Notes under the pieces: generated by a model | What the model saw: only the letters and a program-made list of their open reading frames with translations | Told to the model about the DNA's origin: nothing | The model's database searches: none | Shown: in pieces, positions 36,066 through 44,762 of the stretch | How the letters are laid out: every line of letters starts with the position of its first letter | Numbering within the stretch: the first letter of the stretch is position 1 | Position numbers and translations under genes: made by a program | From: VRUE01 sp963844395 | GTDB lineage: Bacteria; Actinomycetota; Thermoleophilia; Solirubrobacterales; 70-9 | Length of the DNA: 64,000 nucleotides | Assembly (NCBI GenBank): GCA_963844395.1 | Contig: CAWJNX010000002.1 | Span: forward strand, 682,001-746,000 | Reading direction: 5' to 3'

Positions 36066-37571
36066 TCAGTAGGCCCCGTCCCCGCGGAAGATCGCGGTAG
36101 GCGTTCGCAGCAAGATCGAGAGGTCGCCGGCCACCGAGATGTTGTCGAGGTAGTCGCGCTCCATCGCCAGGCGCTCCTCGAAGGTGAGGTCGCCGCGGCC
36201 GTAGACCTGCATCGGCCCGGTGATCCCCGGCTTCACCGCGAGCCGCACACGCTGGCGCTCGTCGTAGAGCGCAACGACCGCCTCCTCCTCGGGCCGCGGT
36301 CCGACCAGCGACATGTCGCCCTTGAGGACGTTGAAGAACTGCGGCAGCTCGTCGAGGCTGTAGCGCCGCAGCAGCCTGCCGGCTCGGGTGACCCGCGGGT
36401 CACCCGGGATCTTGAAGGCCGGCTCGTCGAGCTTCTCCAGGTCGACCAGTTCGCTGAGCCGCTCCTCGGCGTCGGTGACCATCGTCCGGTACTTCACCAT
36501 CGTGAACAGCTTGCCGTCCTTGCCGACGCGGTTCTGACGGAAGAAGACCGGGCGACCCGACTCGACCAGGATCAGCAGCGACAACACCAGCAGCAGCGGC
36601 GAGAGCAGCGCCAGCAGCAGGGCCGAGACGACCAGGTCGAGGATCCGCTTCAGCACCAGGGTCGACCAGGGCGGGTCGGAGAAGCGGAAGTCGAGCACCG
36701 GTAGCTCGGCCAGCCGGTTCAGCTCGATTCCCGGTCCGAGCAGGCCGTAATGCTGGGGAAGGAAGGTGAGCCCGAGCCCGGCCGCCTTGCATTGCTCGAT
36801 CAGCCGCTCCGCATCGGGCTCAGACATCTCCTGGGCGGCGAAGACGACCCGCTCGATGCTGTGCTCGGCGGCCACGCGGGAGATGTCGGCGATCGAGCCC
36901 AGCCTCGGCAGCTCGCCGGGCCGGGCGCCGCGCTCCTCCGCGCTCGCCGAGGCGAGATAGCCGATCAACTGCAGCCGTGCCTCCGGATGGGTGGCGACCC
37001 GGCGGGCGACCGCTTCGGCCGTCGCCCGGGGGCCGATGACGATTCCCGTTGCGACCTCGGTCAGCAGGTGCCAGAAGAAACGCAGCACCGCACGCAGCGC
37101 GAAGGTTCCGATCAGCGCGCCGGTGCCGACCAGGATCGCGCTGCCGGCCGAGAGCGGCCCGGCTGGGCTGAGGGCGAGCAGCCCGTCGAGGGCGAGCGTT
37201 CCGAGCGCGCTGGCGGAGATCAACGAGGGCAGCTCATCGAAGGTGCTGTGGCGGATCCGGCGGTGGTCGTTGTCGTAGAGGCCGTGCAGCTTCAGCATCA
37301 GGATCCAGATCGGGCTGAACAGCGTCGCCCAGAAGAGGGTCGCGACGTCGGTCGTCGAGGTCGTCGCCGTGGCGAGGCAGAGGGCCGCGATCAGGACGAT
37401 CCAGTCGCCGCTGGCGAGCAGGCGACGCAGGAGACCGCCGCGGCGCCGGGCATCGCTCGCTCCGGCAAGGCCGAGCCTGGCCGCGAAGGCGCCCGTGCGC
37501 GGATTGGGCCGAGGCTCGGGCAGCATCGGAGTCGGAGGCCGAGCTGGGGCTTTCGGCGCGTCTCGGGTCAT
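36066..37571 (-). CDS. Undecaprenyl-phosphate sugar phosphotransferase (WbaP/CpsE-like initiating enzyme)
   Basis: 501 residues. The N-terminus carries a short disordered part and four or five transmembrane helices (WIVLIAALCLATATTS onward). A CoA-binding-like Rossmann region (GIVIGPRATAEAVARRVATH) is followed by a membrane helix (ILDLVVSALLLALLSPLLLV) and the catalytic bacterial sugar transferase domain: GRPVFFRQNRVGKDGKLFTM, VKYRTMV, LLRRYSLDELPQFFNVLKGD, SLVGPRPEEE and VKPGITGPMQV. It transfers a sugar-1-phosphate to undecaprenyl phosphate, starting the repeat unit. Its ATG overlaps the stop of the ligase-like gene (ATGA), so the two are cotranscribed leftward. Confidence 0.92.
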   Translation of the reverse strand: MTRDAPKAPARPPTPMLPEPRPNPRTGAFAARLGLAGASDARRRGGLLRRLLASGDWIVLIAALCLATATTSTTDVATLFWATLFSPIWILMLKLHGLYDNDHRRIRHSTFDELPSLISASALGTLALDGLLALSPAGPLSAGSAILVGTGALIGTFALRAVLRFFWHLLTEVATGIVIGPRATAEAVARRVATHPEARLQLIGYLASASAEERGARPGELPRLGSIADISRVAAEHSIERVVFAAQEMSEPDAERLIEQCKAAGLGLTFLPQHYGLLGPGIELNRLAELPVLDFRFSDPPWSTLVLKRILDLVVSALLLALLSPLLLVLSLLILVESGRPVFFRQNRVGKDGKLFTMVKYRTMVTDAEERLSELVDLEKLDEPAFKIPGDPRVTRAGRLLRRYSLDELPQFFNVLKGDMSLVGPRPEEEAVVALYDERQRVRLAVKPGITGPMQVYGRGDLTFEERLAMERDYLDNISVAGDLSILLRTPTAIFRGDGAY

Positions 37572-39580
37572 TCCGCGCTCCCCTGCAGCAGGGGCTCGAG
37601 GGGGTTGAGTTGGCGTGCCCGCTCCAGATCCGCTTCGGCGCCGGCGGTGTCGCCGGCTTCCGCTCGCATCCCGGAGCGCAGGTAGTAGAGCTGCCAGTTG
37701 CGATCCTCACGATCGATCGCCTGCGTCAGCCGGGCGACGGCATTCGGGTAATCGCCCTGAAACTCGGCGATCAGGCCGAGCTGGACGTAGGGGGAGGCGG
37801 CCCAGGGCTCGATCGAGCGGGCGGTGTCGGCGTGGCTGACCGCCGAGGGAATGTCGCCTTCGGCGGCGGCCTTCTGGCTGGCCTTGACCTCCCGTTCGAC
37901 CAGCAGCGGTCCGACTAGGGCGAGGGCGGCGATCCAGGCCAGGCCGAGGCCCGCCAGGGCCAATCCATATCGCCGTCCCTCGGTTTTTTCCATGGTCGCG
38001 CGTGGTCCTGTCGGTGCGAGCTGTGCGCACCTTGCACTTACCAGGACACCGGCGGCGAGGAAGAAGATCGCCTCGATCCCCGTCAGCTCCCAGAACCAGT
38101 CGAAGGCGCCGCCGACCGCAAGCGCCAGCGCGACCGCCAGCAGGGCCGCATTGCGTTCTCGCTCGCTGCCGCCGGCCGAGCGCCAGGCGGCGAATCCCCA
38201 CCAGAGCACTCCCCCGATCAGGCCCAGCACAAGGACGCCGCCGAGGACGCCCAGCTCGGCGAAGGACTCCAGATAGAGCGAATGAGCGTCGTGGATCGCC
38301 ATCTCGATCGAGCGATCCTGCTCCCAGGAGAACTGGTAGACGCCGGCCCCCTGGCCGCGCAGCGGGTCGTCCTCGAAGGCGTCGACCGTGACTCGCCAGA
38401 AGTCGTAGCGGCCGGCGCCCGAGAGGTCGCCGAAGTGCTGCTCCGGTTTATCGGGAAAGTAGAGGTCGGGGCTCGAGAACTGGTCCCAGGCTCGCCCACC
38501 GGCCGCGATCGCGAGGACGATCGCCGCCAGGGCTACGCTCAGCGCGATCCCTCCGAGCAGGGCCGGGCTGCGCGAGGCGGCCACCGCCCTGCCGGCGAGG
38601 CGCCCGTCGCGCCCCTCGATCCGTCGCAGGAGCCAGAAGCCGAGCACGGTGAAGGCGGTGCCGGCGATCAGGATCAGCAGCACGGTCAGGCCCTGATCGA
38701 CCGCGGCCTGGCTGGCGAGGTTGTCGGCCAGGTCGCGGCGGTCCTGCACCGCGAGGATCGCCGGCGCAACCCCCGCGGCCGCGGCGGCCAGCGTCCCGAG
38801 CAGCCAGAGCCGGTCGCGCGAGAGCGCCAGCAGGCAGCCGACGCCGACGAGGAGGGCCAGCAGACCGCCGCGCGAGTAGGTGAAGTAGAGGGTCAGGAGC
38901 ACGGCCGGCATCGCCGCCACCGAGAACCAGCGCAGCCAGCCCAAGAGGGCCTGCCGGCTGCTCCACAGCAGCAGCGCGATCGCGATTCCGCAGAGGGCGC
39001 CGTTGGCGTTCCAGTAGCCGAGCGGATAGCGCAATCGAGGTCCGCTGCCGAGTGCGTTGCTGACCTCGAGCAGGCTGGGAAGGAGCCTGCTGCAGAGGCC
39101 GAGGAGGGCCACGGCGACGAGTGCGATCGTCAGCCCTTCGGCGAAACGTTGGCGCCTTTCGCTGGTTTGAGCGACGAGGAACGCGGCAACGAAGAAGCCG
39201 AGGTAGGCCAGTACGCGGTCCGCCTCGATCACGCTCAGCTCTACCGAGCCTGACCAAAGGGATGAAATTGCAGAGAAAAGCGCCAGACCGCCAAGCAGTC
39301 CGGACGTCCAGTAGAACGAACGTCCAAGCTTCGCATTCGACGCTGCTCCGAGCACCAGGACGCCGACCACGACCAGCCATACCGCCAGCGCCGCGATGTG
39401 GCGAGTCGTCACCTCGAACCCCCCTCCGGCGAGGGCCACGGGCACGATCAGCGCGATCGGGGCGAGCAACGCCGCAGTTTGTTCTAACCTTGCGCGCGAT
39501 GGACGGGATGCGCCACCACTCGACCCGCGCGACGGGCGCTCTTGCTCTTCGGCTCTTATCAGCGTCGGTTCTGCTGGCAC
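37568..39580 (-). CDS. O-antigen ligase-like membrane protein with C-terminal TPR region
   Basis: Up to 670 residues. About 12 transmembrane helices are followed by a periplasmic loop with HFGDLSGAGRYDFWRVTVDA and GQGAGVYQFSWEQDRSIEMA (the Wzy_C/WaaL loop, with HDAHSLYLESFAELGVLGGV downstream). The C-terminus holds TPR-like helices (AVARLTQAIDREDRNWQLYY, RSGMRAEAGDTAGAEADLER). It would polymerise or attach the chain at the outer face; it is the second such protein in the locus. The start is uncertain: 39580 overlaps a divergent gene with a good -10 box, and a TTG near 39469 just before the first helix may be the true start. Confidence 0.85.
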   Translation of the reverse strand: MPAEPTLIRAEEQERPSRGSSGGASRPSRARLEQTAALLAPIALIVPVALAGGGFEVTTRHIAALAVWLVVVGVLVLGAASNAKLGRSFYWTSGLLGGLALFSAISSLWSGSVELSVIEADRVLAYLGFFVAAFLVAQTSERRQRFAEGLTIALVAVALLGLCSRLLPSLLEVSNALGSGPRLRYPLGYWNANGALCGIAIALLLWSSRQALLGWLRWFSVAAMPAVLLTLYFTYSRGGLLALLVGVGCLLALSRDRLWLLGTLAAAAAGVAPAILAVQDRRDLADNLASQAAVDQGLTVLLILIAGTAFTVLGFWLLRRIEGRDGRLAGRAVAASRSPALLGGIALSVALAAIVLAIAAGGRAWDQFSSPDLYFPDKPEQHFGDLSGAGRYDFWRVTVDAFEDDPLRGQGAGVYQFSWEQDRSIEMAIHDAHSLYLESFAELGVLGGVLVLGLIGGVLWWGFAAWRSAGGSERERNAALLAVALALAVGGAFDWFWELTGIEAIFFLAAGVLVSARCAQLAPTGPRATMEKTEGRRYGLALAGLGLAWIAALALVGPLLVEREVKASQKAAAEGDIPSAVSHADTARSIEPWAASPYVQLGLIAEFQGDYPNAVARLTQAIDREDRNWQLYYLRSGMRAEAGDTAGAEADLERARQLNPLEPLLQGSAE
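39485..39490 (+). promoter_or_regulatory. -10 box, leaderless transcript of the Ser/Thr-rich protein gene
   Basis: TAACCT is followed by 8 bases and ATG 39499. The position conflicts with the longest start of the divergent ligase gene, favouring a shorter form of that protein. Confidence 0.45.
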
Positions 39581-40077
39581 TTGTCTTGGGTGGGGCGGTA
39601 GCTCGTGCGGATTCGTCCGGAATTCAGTACTCGGATGCGCCCCCGACCGTGACCGGGGGCAACACCCCTACCGGTGGCTCGAAGGCCCCTCCGGCTCATT
39701 CCTCCCAGGCAGATCGGGGAGCCACGTCGGCCGACCCTTCCACTGCGTCTGGCTCGCAATCTTCCGGGAGCAAGTCTTCGGCGGGCAATCAATCCTCGTC
39801 TCAAGGCGATACGCCAACCACCGGCAACGACGGCGGCACCCGGCAGAGTAGCCCAGACACCGGCTCGATCGGGAAGTCCAAGCCATCGCAAAGCCAGGAG
39901 CGGACGATCGTGCCTATATCGCCGTCGAGCGACGACCAGGACGAGGGCAGCTCCCCGCTGGTGCCGATCCTGATCGCGATCCTCGTGCTCGCGGCCGTCT
40001 CGGCCGCGGTTGTCCTGCTCAGAGCCAGGCGTCAGAGCAGTGGCCCGGGCGAGCCGAGCGCTCCAAGGGCAAGCTAA
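39499..40077 (+). CDS. Exported Ser/Thr/Gly-rich protein with C-terminal membrane anchor
   Basis: 192 residues. It has a signal peptide (LALRLLSASVLLALVLGGAV), then a low-complexity linker of about 110 residues dominated by S, T, G, P and Q (for example SGSQSSGSKSSAGNQSSSQG). A C-terminal helix follows (PLVPILIAILVLAAVSAAVV) with a basic stop-transfer LLRARRQ. No catalytic domain is present. The build suggests a wall-spanning, possibly glycosylated stalk anchored in the membrane. It sits 4 bases before the second GH-A gene and probably shares its transcript. Codon use matches its neighbours. No family recognised. Confidence 0.7.
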   Translation: MDGMRHHSTRATGALALRLLSASVLLALVLGGAVARADSSGIQYSDAPPTVTGGNTPTGGSKAPPAHSSQADRGATSADPSTASGSQSSGSKSSAGNQSSSQGDTPTTGNDGGTRQSSPDTGSIGKSKPSQSQERTIVPISPSSDDQDEGSSPLVPILIAILVLAAVSAAVVLLRARRQSSGPGEPSAPRAS

Positions 40078-40081
40078 CCCG

Positions 40082-41224
40082 GTGCAGACCTCGCGGAAGC
40101 GACTTGGCAGGACTTTGCGTGCGTTCGTCGTCTCGCTGGCGGTGGCGCTGCTCGGAGCGCTTGCCTTGGCGCCGGCCTCGCCGGCCGTGCCGGGCAAGTT
40201 CTGGGGCATCGTGCCGCAGAGCCTGCCCAGCTCCGAGACATTTACGCGAATGAAGCGCGGCGGCGTCGACAGCATTCGCATCCCGATCGAGTGGTCCGCG
40301 CACCAGCCCACCCCGGGGGCGACGCCTAACTGGTCGGGGGTGGACGGTGCGGTGGCTCGAGCGACCGCGGCGGGCCTCGACGTGCTGCCGTTCGTCTACG
40401 GGGCTCCCACCTGGGCGGTACCGTCGGCTCCCGTTCCCGGATCGGGCGGCTCCGTGCGTGCGCCCCTGCGGTTGCCGGTTAGCGGAGCGGGCCGAGCCGG
40501 GTGGTCGGCGTTCCTGCGGCTGGTGGTCGCCCGCTATGGCTCCGGAGGCTCCTTCTGGGCCGAGAACCCGGGCCTCGTCCCGCGGCCGGTCCGCACCTGG
40601 CAGGTCTGGAACGAGCAGAACTTCAAGTACTTCGTGGTCCGCCCGAACCCGGTCGAATACGGGACGCTGGTGAAGATCTCGCACACGGCGATCAAGAGCG
40701 TCAACCCGGGCGCCAAGATCGTCCTGGGCGGCATGTTTGCGCGGCCCAACGAGGCGCGGTTCAAAGCGAGGCCGCGGCAGGCGTACTTCGCGACTGAGTT
40801 CCTTCAGCAGATGTACAAACGGACGCCGGGGATCAAGGCCAGGTTCGACGGCATCGCCCTTCATCCCTACACCTCCGAATACCAGAACGTCGCGCCGCAA
40901 ATCGAAGAAGTGCGGGCGGTGATGAAGGCCAACGGCGACGCCGGCACCGGGCTTTGGATCACCGAGCTCACCTGGAGCTCGGGACCCCCCGACAACGGAT
41001 TCGCCAAAGGACGCAGGGGCCAGGCGAAGCAGCTCAAGGGCGCTTTCTCGGCCCTCACCCGCGGCGCTTCCAAATGGCGCCTGAAGGGCGTCTACTGGTT
41101 TTCGCTCGAAGACGCCCAGGGCGCCTGCAACTTCTGCGACGGCTCAGGCCTCTTCACCGAAGCGCTCGTTCCGAAGCCCTCCTGGCGGGCCTACGTCGCT
41201 TTCGCCGGCGGTCGAGCGGGCTGA
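40082..41224 (+). CDS. Secreted clan GH-A glycoside hydrolase, paralog 2
   Basis: 380 residues from GTG 40082. Signal peptide AFVVSLAVALLGALALAPAS. The acid/base is Glu178 in WQVWNEQN and the nucleophile Glu295 in LWITELTWSS. The shared cysteine motif ACNFCDGSGL is near residue 355, and FDGIALHPYTSEYQNV is conserved with the other copies. It is closest in length and order to the genes at 20499 and 44763. It carries an extra Pro/Gly-rich loop at about 110-135. Preceded by a Ser/Thr-rich anchored protein and followed by a convergent glycosyltransferase. Confidence 0.85.
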   Translation: MQTSRKRLGRTLRAFVVSLAVALLGALALAPASPAVPGKFWGIVPQSLPSSETFTRMKRGGVDSIRIPIEWSAHQPTPGATPNWSGVDGAVARATAAGLDVLPFVYGAPTWAVPSAPVPGSGGSVRAPLRLPVSGAGRAGWSAFLRLVVARYGSGGSFWAENPGLVPRPVRTWQVWNEQNFKYFVVRPNPVEYGTLVKISHTAIKSVNPGAKIVLGGMFARPNEARFKARPRQAYFATEFLQQMYKRTPGIKARFDGIALHPYTSEYQNVAPQIEEVRAVMKANGDAGTGLWITELTWSSGPPDNGFAKGRRGQAKQLKGAFSALTRGASKWRLKGVYWFSLEDAQGACNFCDGSGLFTEALVPKPSWRAYVAFAGGRAG

Positions 41225-41255
41225 CCTCTCCGCAGGGAGGCCGGCAAGCGAGCTC

Positions 41256-41981
41256 CTAGGCCTTGAACTTCTTCGAGCGCAGGATGCCGAGCCGGTGCAT
41301 CGCCAGCCTCGCCCCCGCCCATAGGGTCTTGAGGCCGTAGACGACGCCGGTCGAGAAGCCGACCGAGGATGCATCGTCGAAGTAGCGGCCCGGGGCCGGC
41401 ACTTCCTTGATCCGCATCTCGAAGTAGGCGGCCTGCATCAGCATCTCGGAGTCGAAGCTGAAATCGGAGGCGTTCCTCAAGAACGGGACGGTCAGCAGCA
41501 GCTGCCGTGAGTAGGCGCGGTAGCCGGTATGCGCCTCGCTGAGGTTGGTGCCCATGACTCGGTTCTCGATCGTGGTCAGAAACCGGTTTGCCGTGTACTT
41601 CCAGCGCGGCATGCCGTTGGCGAGCGCCATCCCGGGGACAGCGAGGCGCGAGCCGAGAACGAGGTCGGCTTCGTCCCTGAGAATCGGGGCGACCATGTCG
41701 GGGATCAGCTCAGGCGAGTACTGGCCGTCGGGGTGCAGCATCACAACCGCGTCCGCATCGCGCTGCAGGGCCTCGAGGTAACAGGTCTTTTGATTGGCGC
41801 CGTAGCCGACGTTGTGGGGATGCCAGACGACGTGCAGGGGAAGCCGCTGGGCGAGCTCGACGGTGTCGTCGCCGGAAGCATCGTCGACCAGGATCACCTC
41901 ATCGACCCAGTCCATCGGGATCGACTTGTAGGTGTCCTCGAGGGTCTTGGCGGCGTTCATCGCCGGCATCACCACGATCAC
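41256..41981 (-). CDS. GT2 glycosyltransferase, dolichyl/polyprenyl-phosphate sugar synthase-like
   Basis: 241 residues from GTG 41981. MIVVMPAMNAAKTLEDTYKS, VDEVILVDDASGDDTVELAQ, HNVGYGANQKTCYLEALQRD and VVMLHPDGQYSPELIPDMVA (the D-x-D-like metal motif) define the DPM/DPG-synthase-like GT2 group. DLVLGSRLAVPGMALANGMP and GYRAYSRQLL follow. Such enzymes load glucose or mannose onto polyprenyl phosphate, donating sugar to membrane-embedded GT-C enzymes. The adjacent polytopic protein at 42073 could be a partner (inference). No C-terminal membrane helices are seen. Confidence 0.85.
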   Translation of the reverse strand: MIVVMPAMNAAKTLEDTYKSIPMDWVDEVILVDDASGDDTVELAQRLPLHVVWHPHNVGYGANQKTCYLEALQRDADAVVMLHPDGQYSPELIPDMVAPILRDEADLVLGSRLAVPGMALANGMPRWKYTANRFLTTIENRVMGTNLSEAHTGYRAYSRQLLLTVPFLRNASDFSFDSEMLMQAAYFEMRIKEVPAPGRYFDDASSVGFSTGVVYGLKTLWAGARLAMHRLGILRSKKFKA

Positions 41982-42072
41982 CTTGCCGGCCGGCCGCTCT
42001 GCCCGATCGATCAGGTCGAACGTCCTCAGCGGGAGCTCGCCCCTTCATGGCGGGGCAGTCTAGACATCGCCT

Positions 42073-43734
42073 TCAGGGCCGGCACACGGCAAGCCCTCCG
42101 GCCGCCGCGGCCATCCACGGAACGCCCGCATCGTCGACCGGGATCCGCAGGGCGACCGGCCGTCTGGCGGGAAGGCGTCCGAGGTCTACCACGTAGCGAT
42201 CGGCGAACCGCTTGAGCAGGAGCGGGGAGCGGTTCCGGGTGACCAGCACGGCTCCGCCGTTCGGCAGCTCGGTGCTCTTTGGCACGGCTCCCGATGCTCG
42301 GCAGGTCGCGTCGGCGGCCACCGTCAACTTCAATCCCAGGGCCCGCGCCGCGAAGAGGTCGGCGGTCTCCCGCACCTGATCGCTCTGGGCCAGCAGCTCT
42401 GAAACGGGATAGCCGAGCGCGCCGAACCTGGCACTCACGTCCTGCACCAATCCGGCACCGAAGTAGGGAAGACGGTCGGGCGGAAAGGCCTCGGGCGCGT
42501 CGAGCGAGCCGAAGTCGGGCGGAACGTTCGAGCCACCGAGTTCGACCACCGTCATCGCTGCTTTTGCCGTTGGCGAATATCCGGCCAGCACGTCGCGGCC
42601 TTCCTCGAAGCGGGGCAGGTTTCCGACGATCGCGACGACGGCGACGACGAGCGCGATGGAGACGGCGATCCGCGTCGCGCGAATGCCACGTGCCGCCTCC
42701 ATGGCAACGAGCAGGAAGACGACCGTGTCGGGGAGTATGTAGCGGATCTCACCCGGCGTTCGCGTCGGGGAGAGGGCCAGGCCCTGGGCCGCCCAGAGCG
42801 TGACGAGGATCGTCAGCGCAACCCAGAAGGTCGAGGGGATCGGACCGCGACGCCTGAGCGCGCGGAGCGCGAGGAAGGCGCCGATCGAGGCCAGGGCCAG
42901 CAGCACGAGACCGGCGGCGAGATGGTCGAGGTCGAAGCCGGCGAGCTTCAAAGAGGTGAGCTGGCCGCTGCCCACCCAGTAGAAGCGCCCGAAGAGGGAG
43001 ACGACGATGACCCCCAACGAGTTGACCATGTAGGCGGGGATCCAGAGGACGTTCGAGAGGTCGAGGCCGGTGTCGGGATATTGGCTCGCCCAGGCTCGCC
43101 ATATGAGGTAAGCGAGGAGCGGAATGGCGACGATCCAGGCCCGCCGCCAGCGATCCGGACGCAGGGCTATGCCGACCATCGCACCGGCCACGAAGGCGAG
43201 CCCGATCTCGAATCCCCACGTCGCGAGGACCAGGAAGGCGCAGGCCGCCACGTCCCCCTTTCGGTCGTCCCTTTCGAGCGCGAGCAAGGCTGCGACTCCC
43301 GGTACGAGAGCGCAGAGGAACTGGATGCCGAGCATCGGCTGCATCAGCACGTTCCAGGACGAGCCGAGGAAGAGCACGATCACCGCCGCCGGCAGCGCCA
43401 GCAGCGGGCCGACTCGACGCCTTCCGTACTCGTAGAGCAGGCCGCTGAGGAGCAGCAGCATGGCGACCTGGATCACGCCGAACCCCGTGTAGCTGGCGCC
43501 GAAGAGCGCGAGACCGCCCTTGTAGATCAGCATCGGGACGAAGATCAGATGACCGCCGTACGGTTCGATCAGCGCCTCGCTGGAGCCGATCCCGCTGAGC
43601 GCCAGCCAGTTGAGCGAGTCGTCGGCGAAGGCGAGGTCGCGCTGCAGCCAGAAGAGAAAGGCGACGGCAGACGCCATCGCCCCGGCCAGGATCAGCCAGC
43701 CCAGTCTCTGCTCCCTACCGGGGGCGCCAAGCAC
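42073..43734 (-). CDS. Polytopic membrane protein, GT-C-like
   Basis: 553 residues with about 11 transmembrane helices in the first 380 (LGWLILAGAMASAVAFLFWL, IQVAMLLLLSGLLYEYGRRR, AFLVLATWGFEIGLAFVAGA and others). A conserved acidic first loop (DLAFADDSLNWLALSGIGSS, then EPYGGHLIFVP) resembles the catalytic DD/DE loop of GT-C glycosyltransferases and mannosyltransferase-like proteins. The C-terminal 170 residues are soluble and extracellular. It would use a polyprenyl-phosphate sugar, perhaps from the neighbouring GT2. The N-terminal part of a paralog is encoded divergently at 43767. No characterised family name can be given with confidence. Confidence 0.72.
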   Translation of the reverse strand: MLGAPGREQRLGWLILAGAMASAVAFLFWLQRDLAFADDSLNWLALSGIGSSEALIEPYGGHLIFVPMLIYKGGLALFGASYTGFGVIQVAMLLLLSGLLYEYGRRRVGPLLALPAAVIVLFLGSSWNVLMQPMLGIQFLCALVPGVAALLALERDDRKGDVAACAFLVLATWGFEIGLAFVAGAMVGIALRPDRWRRAWIVAIPLLAYLIWRAWASQYPDTGLDLSNVLWIPAYMVNSLGVIVVSLFGRFYWVGSGQLTSLKLAGFDLDHLAAGLVLLALASIGAFLALRALRRRGPIPSTFWVALTILVTLWAAQGLALSPTRTPGEIRYILPDTVVFLLVAMEAARGIRATRIAVSIALVVAVVAIVGNLPRFEEGRDVLAGYSPTAKAAMTVVELGGSNVPPDFGSLDAPEAFPPDRLPYFGAGLVQDVSARFGALGYPVSELLAQSDQVRETADLFAARALGLKLTVAADATCRASGAVPKSTELPNGGAVLVTRNRSPLLLKRFADRYVVDLGRLPARRPVALRIPVDDAGVPWMAAAAGGLAVCRP

Positions 43735-43766
43735 GGCGGCAGCCTATCGCCGCCGGTCGCGGTAGT

Positions 43767-44378
43767 TTGCCGAACCTCGTGGCGTGGCGCAGGCTCTTCG
43801 ACGACAGGCTCGCCTGGGCATGGCTGGCCGTGGCGATGGTGCTGGCCGCGGCGACCATACTGTGGCTGAACCGGGGCACGACCTTCTGGATCGACGAGCT
43901 GGTCCTCTTCATGGACGCCCCTCGCCTCGATGCCGAGGAGGCGATCCATCCTCATGTCGGTCACCTCGTGCTGACCGTCCGCGTTGCCTACAAGGCGGTC
44001 TTTGAGGTCTTCGGCTCTTCCTACCTGTCCTTCCGCCTGCTGGGCGTGGCGACCGTGCTGCTGACCGTCGGCCTCCTCTTCGCCTATCTGCGACGTCGCA
44101 CGGAGCCGTACGTGGCCCTTGCCCCCTGCCTGGTCCTCTTGGTCTTCGGCTCGGACGTCCTCCACGTCCTCGCGGGCAATGCGTTTGGCGTCCTGCTTGC
44201 GGTTTCGTGCGGCCTGGGGGCGCTGCTGGCGCTGGAACGGGAGGACTTCAGGGGAGATCTGGCGGCCTGCGTCCTGCTCTGCCTCGGTGTGCTCACCTAC
44301 ACCGTCGCCGGCAGCATCATCCATTTGGCCCGGCGCGTGCGGCGCAGCTCGATTTCGCCGACGTGCTCGATGACCTGA
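43767..44378 (+). pseudogene. Truncated paralog of the polytopic GT-C-like protein
   Basis: The first 185 or so residues align with the protein at 42073: FDDRLAWAWLAVAMVLAAAT, the acidic loop RGTTFWIDELVLFMDAPRLD, HPHVGHLVLTVRVAYKAVFE, and ALEREDFRGDLAACVLLCLG against ALERDDRKGDVAACAFLVLA. The similarity stops near LTYTVAG at about 44325. The remaining codons (HLARRVRRSSISPTCSMT) are simply the antisense of the methyltransferase fragment at 44297. About two thirds of the expected protein is missing. The junction is shared with the head-on truncated methyltransferase. It is either a deletion/inversion scar or an assembly chimera. Confidence 0.75.
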
Positions 44379-44704
44379 AAGGAGAGCACGGTGTCGAAGC
44401 TCCGGTCGGGAAACGAGAGTGGCTGATCTGCCTCGGTCGGCGCGAACTCCAGATTGGGGGCGCTGAAGTTGCCCTTCGCGTGCTTGATCGCCTGAGGCGA
44501 GACGTTGACACCGACGACGCGCGCCGCCTCGGCCGCGATCTCGGCACAGCCGTAGCCGCTGCCGCATCCGTAGTCGAGCACCTCGCGCCCCTTCGCATAG
44601 GGCGCGGCGAACCGGTAGCTGGCCACGTGGAACAGATAGATCAGGTACTGCTCGGCGGTCGAGCGGTAGTGCTCGACGACGACCCGCTCGCCCGTGTTTC
44701 TCAT
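44297..44704 (-). pseudogene. C-terminally truncated SAM-dependent methyltransferase
   Basis: From ATG 44704 it reads MRNTGERVVVEHYRSTAEQY, then SAM motif I EVLDYGCGSGYGCAEIAAEA, motif II-like LSFPDRSFDTVLSFQVIEHV. After VIEHVGEIELRR the sequence becomes the antisense of the truncated membrane protein gene and stops at 44297. A normal class I methyltransferase of this UbiE/Methyltransf_11 type continues about 80-100 residues with an L-R-P-G-G segment, which is absent here. The SAM site is complete, but the fold would not close, so activity is unlikely. Longer starts up to 44857 would overlap the divergent GH-A gene. Confidence 0.75.
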
Positions 44705-44750
44705 CCGGCCCGGATTATGCTGACCGCCCCGGCTCACCGGATCGACCGCG

Positions 44751-44756
44751 TAAGAT
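44751..44756 (+). promoter_or_regulatory. -10 box, leaderless GH-A gene
   Basis: TAAGAT lies 6 bases before GTG 44763. The surrounding CGTAAGATCGG is repeated exactly in front of lhr at 45910-45920. Confidence 0.55.
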
Positions 44757-44762
44757 CGGGGG

